From Haloplanus sp. GDY1 (GTDB lineage Archaea; Halobacteriota; Halobacteria; Halobacteriales; Haloferacaceae), in contig NZ_CP098514.1 in NCBI RefSeq assembly GCF_023703775.1, positions 2,081,998 to 2,145,997 of the forward strand: a stretch of 64,000 bases of DNA, given 5' to 3'. A model generated the notes under the pieces. It worked only from the letters and a program-made list of their open reading frames with translations, had not been told where the DNA came from and searched no databases. A program made the position numbers and the translations under genes. Every line of letters starts with the position of its first letter. The first letter of the stretch is position 1. This document shows, piece by piece, positions 25,545 through 33,254 of the stretch.

Positions 25545-26477
25545 CTACACCACGCGGTTGGTCAGCGACTCGCCTGCCCGGCGTCGGCGCAGGTTCTCGC
25601 GGACGATGGTCGCCACCCGGTCGTAGTACTCGTCGTTGAACCCCGCGGCGTGGGGCGTCAGGATCACCTCCTCGCGGTCCCAGAGCGGCGAGTCCGCGGG
25701 CAACGGCTCGGTTTCGAACACGTCGAGCCCCGCGCCCGCGACGGCGCCCGATTCGAGGGCGTCGACGAGCGCCGCCTGATCGACGACCGGGCCGCGGGCG
25801 ACGTTGATCAGGTAGGCGTCCTCGCGCATCGCGTCGAGTTCGGGCGTCGAGATCATCGCCTCGGTGTCGTCGGTCAGGGGCACCGCGAGCGCGACGAACC
25901 GGGCGTCGGCGACGGCCGCGTGGAGGTCCTCGGGCGGGAACACCTCGTCGACGCCGTCGACGGGCGTCGGCGTTCGCTTCACGCCCGTCACGTCCATCCC
26001 CAGCGCCGACGCGCGAGTGGCGATGCCCGTCCCGAGGGTGCCGAGGCCGACCACGCAGGCCGACTCCCGGCGCAGGGGGAAGGCGTCGTCCCACGCCGGC
26101 TTCCGCCACTCGCCGCGCTCCTGGTTCGACCGGTGGGCGTGCAGGCGGCGGGCGAACGCGAGCATCATCCCCACCGCCGTCTCGCCCACCACGTCGCCGT
26201 GGATGCCCGTGCTGTTGGTCAGGGCGATGCCCCGGTCGGCCAGGGCGTCGAACGGGAACCGATCCACGCCCGCCTGGATCGAGTGGATCCACTCCAGGCC
26301 GGCGTCGAGGAAGTGCTCCTCGTAGGCGAAGGTGACGAGGGCATCGACGTCGACGTCGACGTCGTCGCCGACGATCCGGACCGCCGGCCCGGCGTCCGCG
26401 AGGGCGTCGCGGATTACCGACGGAGGGAACACTTCGCCGACCGACTCGTGGATGCCGAGCGTCGAAATCGCTGCCAT
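25545..26477 (-). CDS. D-2-hydroxyacid dehydrogenase
   Basis: The product has 310 residues. The NAD-binding Rossmann motif is CVVGLGTLGTGIATRASALG near residue 140, followed by the substrate-site Arg in LINVARGPVVDQ, the Glu in LDVFETEPLP and the catalytic His in ILTPHAAGFN. It should interconvert a 2-oxo acid and its D-hydroxy acid; specificity is not readable. AGGCTTTTGC centred 28 nt upstream supports MAAISTL as the start, nine codons inside the longest frame. Confidence 0.9.
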   Translation of the reverse strand: MAAISTLGIHESVGEVFPPSVIRDALADAGPAVRIVGDDVDVDVDALVTFAYEEHFLDAGLEWIHSIQAGVDRFPFDALADRGIALTNSTGIHGDVVGETAVGMMLAFARRLHAHRSNQERGEWRKPAWDDAFPLRRESACVVGLGTLGTGIATRASALGMDVTGVKRTPTPVDGVDEVFPPEDLHAAVADARFVALAVPLTDDTEAMISTPELDAMREDAYLINVARGPVVDQAALVDALESGAVAGAGLDVFETEPLPADSPLWDREEVILTPHAAGFNDEYYDRVATIVRENLRRRRAGESLTNRVV

Positions 26478-26736
26478 GGCGGCGGCTACCGAGTCCGGGG
26501 GCAAAAGCCTATCTGCGAACCGCGACGGTGGCTCAGGAGAGTGGCGTCATCACACGGGGCTGAGTGGGGGTAACCGTCATCATCGCCACCGCTCGGCCGT
26601 TGGGCACGGGAGCTAAAGAACCCACGGCATCGGGGACGGGGCGGGCGCGGCCGACCCCCGCGGATCTCGCCATCCCCCATACGCTCGCCACCCCGGCGAC
26701 CCGACCGCCCGACCGCATCCCGCGTCCGCTCGCCAC

Positions 26737-27963
26737 TCACCCCCCGTCGTCCCACGCGGCGTGGTCGCGGTGTTCGGCCGCCACCGCCGCCACGTCGTCG
26801 CCGTCGAGTACCCCTCGCTCGGTGACGACGCCGCTCACCAGGTCGACGGGCGTCCGGTCGAAGACCGGGTTCGCCACCGACACCGGCGCCTCGCCGTCGT
26901 AGAGGGCGGCCGCCCCGCCGTCCTCGCCGAGGAACCGGTCGTCGGGGCGCACCTTGTCCGCGGCGGCGACGGCGTAGGTCGGGACGCCCTCCCGCGCGGC
27001 CGCGAGCGCCAGCCCCCGGGTGCCGGCCTTGTTGACGACGCTCCCGTCCGACAGAACCGAGTCCGCGCCGACGAGGACCGCGTCGGGGTCCCGCGCCGCG
27101 AGTTCCGCGGCCAGCGCCGCGTCGGTCGTGAGCGTCACGTCCAGTCCCGCCTCGGCCAGGTCGGTGGCCACCTCGACCCCTTCCCGCGCCGGCCGCGACT
27201 CGCCGATCAGCACCGTCGGCCGCGCCCGGTCGAGGGCCGCCCGAACGGTGCCCGACCGCGAGAGGGTGACGACCGACTCGCCACACAGGTCGGCGGCCCG
27301 CGCGGCGGCCGCGTCGTCGGCGTCGAGGGCGGCCTCCGCGGCCGCCGCCGCCCGCTCGCACACCGCGTCGGGCGTCCGCGCCGCCTCGCTCAGCACCCGG
27401 TTCACGCGGTTCGCGACGGCGGCCATGCTCGGCCGGGCGTCCCGGAGGTCGCGGGCCGCGGCCGCGACCGCCGGGAAGTCGTCGGCCGTCGCCGCCCGGT
27501 CCCGGAGGGCCTCCAGCGCGCGGACGGAGAGCCACGCCGACCCGTGGGTTCCGTCCCTCGCCACCGTCGCCGCGGTCGGCGCGACGGCCTCGTAGACCGC
27601 CCACAGCCCCGGCACCGTCTCCCGGTCGCGGATCGCGAGCGGCGACACCCACTCGTGGCCCGCTAGCTCCTCGTTCGGCTCGACGTCGCGGGAGTCCACC
27701 TCGAACAGGAAGGGGTGGACGGTCCACTCCCGGTCGCCGTCACGGACCTCGACGGGGTCGCCGGCGCGGAGCAGCGTCGCGTCCGTCAGCCCCGTCTCCT
27801 CCCGAACCTCGCGCCGGGCGTCGCGTTCGGCGTCCGCGGGGTCGCCCTCGACGTACCCCGAGACGCCCGCCCAGCGCCCCGCGTAGGTGCCGACGGCGTC
27901 GCTCCGGCGACAAAGCAGGATCGCCGTGCGGTGACGCAGAACGCAGGTGACGACGTGGGTCAC
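26737..27963 (-). CDS. NUDIX domain fused to eIF2B-alpha/ribose-1,5-bisphosphate isomerase-like domain
   Basis: The protein has 408 residues. Residues 1-140 are a NUDIX hydrolase domain with the box REVREETGL, although the upstream Gly-x5-Glu half is degenerate. Residues 150-408 match the eIF2B alpha/beta/delta family, which in archaea includes ribose-1,5-bisphosphate isomerase: SMAAVANRVNRVLSEA, VLIGESRPAREGVEVA, VLVGADSVLSDGSVVNKAGT. The GTG at 27963 gives MTHVVTCVLRHRTAILLC, a normal NUDIX first strand, with a GTATCG element about 26 nt upstream. A role in nucleotide salvage or clean-up is inference. Confidence 0.85.
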   Translation of the reverse strand: MTHVVTCVLRHRTAILLCRRSDAVGTYAGRWAGVSGYVEGDPADAERDARREVREETGLTDATLLRAGDPVEVRDGDREWTVHPFLFEVDSRDVEPNEELAGHEWVSPLAIRDRETVPGLWAVYEAVAPTAATVARDGTHGSAWLSVRALEALRDRAATADDFPAVAAAARDLRDARPSMAAVANRVNRVLSEAARTPDAVCERAAAAAEAALDADDAAAARAADLCGESVVTLSRSGTVRAALDRARPTVLIGESRPAREGVEVATDLAEAGLDVTLTTDAALAAELAARDPDAVLVGADSVLSDGSVVNKAGTRGLALAAAREGVPTYAVAAADKVRPDDRFLGEDGGAAALYDGEAPVSVANPVFDRTPVDLVSGVVTERGVLDGDDVAAVAAEHRDHAAWDDGG

Positions 27964-28042
27964 GGTCGCCCTTCGGTCGCCGGCGATACGACTCTTGTGC
28001 CGCGGGGACAGGGATATCCCGCTCGACTGCCAATCCGGGCGC

Positions 28043-28537
28043 ATGCAACTGGCGATCATCAGCGACACGCACATCCCCGGCCGCGCGACCGGGATCCCGG
28101 ACTGGGTTCGCGAACGCGTCGAGGCGGCCGACCACACCGTCCACGCCGGCGACTTCGAGACGCCGGACGTCGTCGACGAGATCCGAGCGCTGGCCGACGG
28201 GTCGCTGACCGCGGTCCGTGGCAACGTCGACCCCGCGGGCGTCGACCTCCCCGAGGCGACGAGCGTCGAACTCGGCGGGGTCGACTTCGTGGTCACCCAC
28301 GGGACGGGCGACCGGATGGGCTACGAGGACCGCGTCGCCGCCGCCGTCCGAGAGGGCGGAGGGGACGTCGGCGTCGCCGGCCACACCCACGAACACCTCG
28401 ATACGGTCCACGAGGGGGTGCGCCTCCTGAACCCGGGTTCCGCGACCGGCGCCGATCCGGCGACGGAGACGACGATGCTGACCGCCGTCGTCGACGGCGG
28501 CGAACTCGACGTGCAACTTCACCGCGGCGACGAGTAG
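28043..28537 (+). CDS. YfcE/MJ0936-family metallophosphoesterase
   Basis: The product has 164 residues. Calcineurin-type motifs are complete: IISDTHIPG, HAGDFETPD, VRGNVD, THGTGD and VAGHTHEHL, giving a two-metal phosphodiesterase site. Members hydrolyse cyclic nucleotides or small phosphodiesters; the substrate is unknown. It is divergent from the NUDIX fusion, 79 bases apart, and a GATATCC element lies about 26 nt before the ATG. Confidence 0.9.
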   Translation: MQLAIISDTHIPGRATGIPDWVRERVEAADHTVHAGDFETPDVVDEIRALADGSLTAVRGNVDPAGVDLPEATSVELGGVDFVVTHGTGDRMGYEDRVAAAVREGGGDVGVAGHTHEHLDTVHEGVRLLNPGSATGADPATETTMLTAVVDGGELDVQLHRGDE

Positions 28538-28585
28538 GGGGCACGTGGCGCGTCGCTTTTCACCGCTGCCGGCGGAGGGGGTGGT

Positions 28586-29338
28586 ATGCAGGTCTTCGCC
28601 GTTCCCGACCTCCCGGAGGTGCGCCCGGGCGACTCGCTCGCGACGCTCGTGGCCGAGCGGGTCGACCTCCGGCCCGACGACGTGGTCTGTGTCGCCAGTA
28701 CCGTCGTCTCGAAGGCCGAGGGCCGGATCGCCGACCGCTCGGAGTTCCCGGCCGGCCCGCGCGCACGCGAACTCGCCGCCGGCCTCGAACGCGCCACCGG
28801 CGAGGAGAAGGACCCCCGCTTCGCGCAGGCGGTGCTCGAGGAGAGCGCGGCCCTCCTGATGGAGGCACCCTTCCTCCTGACGGAGACGCACTTCGGCCAC
28901 GTGACCGTCAACGCGGGCATCGACCGCTCGAACGTGCGCGGGGGCGACCTGTTGCTCCTGCCCGAGGCGCCGGATGAGAGCGCCGAGCGGATCGCTGCGG
29001 GACTCGGCGCCGACCGGGTGATCGTCACCGACACCTGCGGGCGCCCCTTCCGTCACGGCCAGCGCGGCGTCGCCCTCGGGTGGGCGGGCACCCCGGCCGC
29101 CCGCGACTGGCGCGGGGAGCGCGACCGGGAGGGCCGGGAACTCGGCGTCACCGTCCAGGCGGTGGTCGACGAACTCGCCGCCGCGGCCAACCTCGTCGCC
29201 GGCGAGGGCGCGGGCGGCACGCCCGTGGTCGTCGTCCGCGACTTCGAGTTCGGCGACCACGGCGGCAGCGACGCCCTCTTCAGGGACGTCGAGGGCGACT
29301 TCGTCCGGCAGGCGCTCCACGAGTGGTCGTTCGACTGA
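28586..29338 (+). CDS. cofE: Coenzyme F420-0:L-glutamate ligase CofE
   Basis: The protein has 250 residues. It adds L-glutamates to F420-0, using GTP, to make F420-n. Family stretches are visible: VCVASTVVSKAEGR, FGHVTVNAGIDRSNV, and DTCGRPFRHGQRGVALG with metal and GTP contacts. GCTTTTCAC is centred 27 nt before the ATG. It lies directly upstream of mer, which consumes reduced F420. Confidence 0.94.
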   Translation: MQVFAVPDLPEVRPGDSLATLVAERVDLRPDDVVCVASTVVSKAEGRIADRSEFPAGPRARELAAGLERATGEEKDPRFAQAVLEESAALLMEAPFLLTETHFGHVTVNAGIDRSNVRGGDLLLLPEAPDESAERIAAGLGADRVIVTDTCGRPFRHGQRGVALGWAGTPAARDWRGERDREGRELGVTVQAVVDELAAAANLVAGEGAGGTPVVVVRDFEFGDHGGSDALFRDVEGDFVRQALHEWSFD

Positions 29339-29372
29339 CTTCGACACCGGCAGGTCCCGCGACCGACGAACC

Positions 29373-29381
29373 GCTTTTCAC
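29373..29381 (+). promoter_or_regulatory. TATA box upstream of mer
   Basis: GCTTTTCAC is identical to the cofE box, but it is centred 27 nt before the mini-ORF ATG at 29404 rather than the mer ATG at 29448, which lies 71 nt away. Confidence 0.6.
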
Positions 29382-29403
29382 CGTCCGCGCCAACCGGTTG
29401 ACG

Positions 29404-29448
29404 ATGACCGCGCGTTCGCCCACGACCCCGAGGTGCCAGCATCGCTGA
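29404..29448 (+). CDS. Mini-ORF overlapping the mer start (14 residues)
   Basis: The ATG at 29404 opens a 14-residue frame, MTARSPTTPRCQHR, whose TGA (29446-29448) overlaps the mer ATG as TGATG. Its ATG is at the exact leaderless distance from the TATA box. It may be a leader peptide whose translation delivers ribosomes to mer; expression is unproven. Confidence 0.4.
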   Translation: MTARSPTTPRCQHR

Positions 29449-30428
29449 TGTTCGGAATTGAACTCACGCCCGAACACCCGGTCGGCCGGGTGGTCGACCT
29501 CGGCACGGCCGCCGAACGCGCCGGCTACGACACCGCCTTCGTCTCCAGTCACTACAACAACCGCTCGCCGTTCGCCGTCCTCGGCCGTCTCGCGGCCGAA
29601 ACCGACGAGATCCGTCTCGGGCCGGGCGTCGTCAACCCCCTCGAACGCCACCCCGTGACCCTCGCGGGCGAGGTGGCGACCGTCGCGGAGGCGAGCGACG
29701 GCCGCGCCGTCTTCGGGATCGGTCCGGGCGACCCCGCCACCCTCGCGAATCTCGGCCTCGGGGACGACCGGGGACTGCGGCCCGTGCTCGAGGCGTTCAA
29801 GGTCGCCGAGCGGCTCTGGGACGGCGAGCGCGTCTCCCACGACGGCACCTTCGAGGCCGAGGACGCCGCGCTCAACTTCGAGGTTCCCACCCCGATTCCG
29901 ACCTACGTCGGCGGCGAGGGGCCGCACATGTGCAAGATGGCCGCGAAACACGCCGACGGCCTGCTGTTCAACGGCTCTCACCCCGCGGACCTGCGCTGGG
30001 CGCGCGAGCAGGTCGCGGACGGCCTCGCGGACCGCCTCGACGGCCTCGGGGCGTTCGACCTCGCGGCCTACGCCAGCGTCAGCGTCGCCGACGACGAGGC
30101 CGCCGCCCGCGAGGCCGCCAGGCCCCCCGTCGCCTTCATCGCCGCCGGGGCCGCGCCGCCGGTGCTCGACCGTCACGGCGTGGACCCCGACCGCGCCGAC
30201 GAGGTCGGGGCGGCGTTGAGCGCCGGCGACTTCTCGACGGCCTTCGACCGCGTCTCGCCCGCCATGATCGACGCCTTCTGCATCGCGGGCACCGTCGACG
30301 CCGTGGCCGAGCGCATGGCCGCGGTCCTCGACCACGCCGACAGCCTCGTCGTCGGGTCGCCGCTGGGTCCGGACCTCGACGCCGCCGTCGACCTCGCGGC
30401 GACGGCCCACGAGCGCGCGACCGAATAG
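29448..30428 (+). CDS. mer: F420-dependent methylene-tetrahydropterin reductase-like (LLM family)
   Basis: The product has 326 residues with a bacterial-luciferase-like TIM barrel. It begins MFGIELTPEHPVGRV, and the family signature RLGPGVVNPLERHPVTLAGE aligns with Mer, which reduces methylene-tetrahydropterin with F420H2. Haloarchaea lack methanogenesis, so a C1-folate role is inferred. The adjacent cofE supplies the cofactor. The nearest TATA box suits a mini-ORF 44 nt upstream rather than this ATG, so translation is probably coupled. Confidence 0.85.
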   Translation: MFGIELTPEHPVGRVVDLGTAAERAGYDTAFVSSHYNNRSPFAVLGRLAAETDEIRLGPGVVNPLERHPVTLAGEVATVAEASDGRAVFGIGPGDPATLANLGLGDDRGLRPVLEAFKVAERLWDGERVSHDGTFEAEDAALNFEVPTPIPTYVGGEGPHMCKMAAKHADGLLFNGSHPADLRWAREQVADGLADRLDGLGAFDLAAYASVSVADDEAAAREAARPPVAFIAAGAAPPVLDRHGVDPDRADEVGAALSAGDFSTAFDRVSPAMIDAFCIAGTVDAVAERMAAVLDHADSLVVGSPLGPDLDAAVDLAATAHERATE

Positions 30429-30457
30429 CTAAGGGGGACGCCGCCCCACCCCGTTCC

Positions 30458-30661
30458 GTGTCCGACCGATCACTCGACGAGTTCGGGGCGGGACCCGGCG
30501 ACGAGGCCGTCGACGACGAGGACGGCAGCGACCCCGACCCCGCCCGCGCGACCATGCGCTGGTCGCCCGACGGCGGCGACTGTGTCGCCTGTGGCGCGAC
30601 CGTCGCCCGCCGGTGGCGGGACGGCGAGGGCTTCGTCTGTGCCGACTGCAAGGAGTGGTGA
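30458..30661 (+). CDS. Small zinc-ribbon protein (DUF7573-like)
   Basis: The product has 67 residues. An acidic, disordered N-terminus precedes one zinc ribbon, DCVACGATVARRWRDGEGF then VCADCKEW, with two CxxC pairs about 18 residues apart. I recall this C-terminal pattern from haloarchaeal DUF7573 proteins but cannot verify it. The GTG at 30458 is supported by an ATAGCTAAG element about 28 nt upstream. The function is unknown. Confidence 0.65.
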   Translation: MSDRSLDEFGAGPGDEAVDDEDGSDPDPARATMRWSPDGGDCVACGATVARRWRDGEGFVCADCKEW

Positions 30662-30787
30662 CGGCGCGCCTCGCGGGCGGACGGCGAGTCCCGCCGCGGG
30701 ACGCACGACTCGGCGCGGGCAGTCGCCGCCGCGGACACGGCGACCCGACGGCCGGGGTTTTTGTCGCCCGCGACCCAGGTGTCGCCC

Positions 30788-31228
30788 ATGAGCGACACCG
30801 ACCTCGTCGACGCCGTCGACGGCCTCCTGCACGCGGAGACGCAGGTTCACGACGGCGGCGTCGACCTCACGGTCGCGGACGTGTCCGTCGTCGAGGAACC
30901 CGGCCGCGTGGACTTCGGGGGCGACGAACTCGACGCGGCGCGAACCGAGCCCCACGGGACGTACACTCGCCGCCCGGACGACGACTACGAGTGGTGGCTC
31001 CTCGATTCCGGCACGTACCTGATCGAGTACAACGAGTCGCTGTCGACCGACCGGCCGCTCCGTCTCGAGACCCGCGAGGCGGTGCTTGAACGGGGTGCGA
31101 CCCACCCGACCCGGGTCGTCACGTCGCTCCCCCGGATGCCGCTCTCGGTGAGCGAGGGCGGTCTCCACCTGAAGGAGAACGCGCGCGTCTCGACGCTCCG
31201 CCCTCACTCCGCCCAGTCGGGTCGATAG
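30788..31228 (+). CDS. dCTP deaminase/dUTPase superfamily protein
   Basis: The product has 146 residues. It matches the dCTP deaminase/dUTPase beta fold: HDGGVDLTVADVSVVEEPG, LDSGTYLIEYNESLS, and ETREAVLERGATHPTRVVTS followed by LKENARVSTL. The polar active-site residues of characterised enzymes are not clearly all present, so it could be a divergent or non-catalytic member. GTTTTTGTC is centred 27 nt before the ATG. Its last 25 bases overlap the convergent gene. Confidence 0.65.
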   Translation: MSDTDLVDAVDGLLHAETQVHDGGVDLTVADVSVVEEPGRVDFGGDELDAARTEPHGTYTRRPDDDYEWWLLDSGTYLIEYNESLSTDRPLRLETREAVLERGATHPTRVVTSLPRMPLSVSEGGLHLKENARVSTLRPHSAQSGR

Positions 31229-31401
31229 GCGGGCTCGGGCCGGTCGGCGTCGGGGCGAAGCAGCCCCGAGACCGCGGCCGCGACGGCGACGAACGGCAGG
31301 ATCGGGAGCAGGAAGAACAGACAGAGGGCGGCGACCCCGTGGCCGATCCGAGCCATCACCAGTTCCGAGAACGACATCCCGAGCGTGGCGCGTCGATCCA
31401 T
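31204..31401 (-). CDS. Small single-span membrane protein
   Basis: The product has 65 residues with a strong hydrophobic stretch, AALCLFFLLPILPFVAVAAA, near residues 28-47 and a charged, Pro-rich tail. It resembles the many 60-70 residue haloarchaeal membrane proteins of unknown role. The ATG at 31401 is used, but MSFSELVM at 31377 is possible. It overlaps the 3' end of the dUTPase-like gene by 25 bases on the other strand. Confidence 0.55.
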   Translation of the reverse strand: MDRRATLGMSFSELVMARIGHGVAALCLFFLLPILPFVAVAAAVSGLLRPDADRPEPAYRPDWAE

Positions 31402-31479
31402 GGTCGGCCGGACGTGACGGCTGAGTGGTACTACGGCGTTTCGGTGCCGGCGGATGTTGTCGGGAATCCGGACGGGGCG

Positions 31480-32940
31480 CTAGTCGTCGCCGCGCAACCG
31501 CCCGACGCTGCGCTCGATCTCCGCGACCGTCTCGGTCTGGCGCTCGGCCGCGCGGGCGACAGCCGAGACTTCCTCGGCGACCTCGTCGGCGCGGTCGCGG
31601 GCGTCGTCGACCATGGCGGCGATCTCCTCCGCGCTCGCCGCCTGTTCGTCGGTCGCCGTGGACACCTCCTGGATGCCGTCGACGGCGTCCTCGACCGCGT
31701 CGACGATCTCGTCGAGTCGCTCCATGCTCGCCTCGACCTCCGCGACCCCGTCGTCGATCCGCGCCTCGGTCGTGTCGAGGCTGTCGACGGTCCCCTCGGT
31801 GCGGCGCTGGACCTCGACGATCATCGACTCGATCTCCCCGGCCTGCTCCTGGGCCTGCTGGGCGAGCGACTTGATCTCGTCGGCGACGACCGCGAACCCC
31901 TCGCTGTCGCGGTCGGCGCGGGCCGCCTCGATGTTGGCGTTCAACGCGAGGAGGTTCGTCTGGTCCGCGATGTCGTTGATCACGTCGATCACCTCGTCGA
32001 TTTCGTCGACCGTGTCGCTGAGTTCGTCCACGTCGTCCCGGACCTCACGGCTCGACGTTCGGACGGCCGACATCGCGTCGCGGGCCTCCTGGCTGACCTC
32101 GCGCCCGGACTCGGCGTGATCGCGTGCCCGGCGACTGGTGTCGGCGACGGCGTCGGCCGTCGAGGCGACCTCCTCGACGGTGGCGCTGAGGTTCGACACC
32201 TCGTCGGCGACCTCCTCGGTGCGGTCGGCCTGCTCCGCGGCGATGTCCTCCATCCGGGTCGCGCTGTCCGCGACCTCTCGGGTGATCGCCCGCAGATCGC
32301 GGGTCCCCTCGTCGACGTCCGCCACGAGGTCGTCGAGCGTCGCGCCCATCTCGTTCAGCGAGTCGACGACCGTCAGCAACTCCTCGTCGATGTACTCGTC
32401 GGCGTCGAAGGTCGCCCGCGCCCCGAGGTCCCCCTCCTGGATCGCGTGCATCGTCGAGCGGACCTCCTCGACGAGTTCCTCGACTCGCCGCCGGCGTCGA
32501 ACGTCCTCGGTCCGGTCCTTGACGAGTTCGACGACGCCGACCAGTTCGTCGCCGTCGAACAGCGGTGCCGCCCTGAAGACGATGTGACGAGTGTCGCCCC
32601 GCGTGTCGGTGAACGTGCTCCGATCCCGGTACTCCGGGTCGTCGCCGTCGTCGATCCGATCGACGTCGAATTCGCGGTGGGCGTCGTGGGGGGCCTCCAG
32701 TACCTTGTCCGCGAGGGTCTTCGACCGGCGGCCGTCCTGGTACCAGGCCTCGCCGACCGAGTCCGCCGCCCGAGCGTCCGCCTCGCTGCTCCCGGTCAGC
32801 GCCTCCATCCCCCCGTTCCACAGGACGACCTCGTGATCGGCGTCGAGGACGAAGATGGGCGCGCCGATCCGACCGAGTATCGCGTCGAACGACAGGGGGA
32901 ACTCGGCCACCTGTCGGTCGGGTTGTTCGGGTGTACTCAT
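31480..32940 (-). CDS. Soluble PAS-HAMP methyl-accepting transducer (Htr family)
   Basis: The protein has 486 residues and no membrane segment, so it is a cytoplasmic transducer. Residues 15-140 form a PAS domain (IFVLDADHEVVLWNGGMEAL), then a HAMP-like linker, then the long coiled-coil signalling domain with the hairpin tip NLLALNANIEAARA and FAVVADEIKSLAQQAQEQ that contacts CheA/CheW. Its PAS domain lacks the LOV cysteine. It is divergent from a LOV histidine kinase across 314 bases. CAGATATATGG around 32980-32990 gives a predicted leader of about 18 nt. Confidence 0.9.
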   Translation of the reverse strand: MSTPEQPDRQVAEFPLSFDAILGRIGAPIFVLDADHEVVLWNGGMEALTGSSEADARAADSVGEAWYQDGRRSKTLADKVLEAPHDAHREFDVDRIDDGDDPEYRDRSTFTDTRGDTRHIVFRAAPLFDGDELVGVVELVKDRTEDVRRRRRVEELVEEVRSTMHAIQEGDLGARATFDADEYIDEELLTVVDSLNEMGATLDDLVADVDEGTRDLRAITREVADSATRMEDIAAEQADRTEEVADEVSNLSATVEEVASTADAVADTSRRARDHAESGREVSQEARDAMSAVRTSSREVRDDVDELSDTVDEIDEVIDVINDIADQTNLLALNANIEAARADRDSEGFAVVADEIKSLAQQAQEQAGEIESMIVEVQRRTEGTVDSLDTTEARIDDGVAEVEASMERLDEIVDAVEDAVDGIQEVSTATDEQAASAEEIAAMVDDARDRADEVAEEVSAVARAAERQTETVAEIERSVGRLRGDD

Positions 32941-33254
32941 GGGTCTCGCCGTCGTTACCGTCGAAACTCGCGTTCTGTCCCATATATCTGGTGGACGATT
33001 ATCCAAAATGATATCCGAGGGCGTCGACGGCGACCGATCCGTCGCCGGCGGCGCGGGCACCGACGGCTCGACCACTCGGAACGCGGCACCGGCCTCGGCG
33101 ACGACCGCCGCTCGCACCGCGCCGGTCGTGCGTTCGTGACGACGGGGCGAGAGCCGCCCTCCACGCGTCCGGGAGCGCGTCAGCCGGTCGCGCGGCCACG
33201 AGCGAACAGTTCTAATACGGTGGCCCACCAGGGACCGCCCGTGACCACGAAAGC
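32941..33254. other. Divergent intergenic region between transducer and LOV kinase
   Basis: This 314-base stretch holds no supported gene. On the minus strand CAGATATATGG (about 32980-32990) is a likely promoter for the transducer; on the plus strand TCTAATACGG (33211-33220) is a likely promoter for the kinase. A second AT-rich patch near 33000-33015 (ATCCAAAATGATATCC) could be a regulatory site. Confidence 0.5.

Noticed and set aside
26478-26736. Possible small gene (67-residue minus frame at 26533) in a 259-base gap
   Set aside because: Composition is not haloarchaeal coding type, no TATA box at the right distance and no motif; I see nothing else in this gap.
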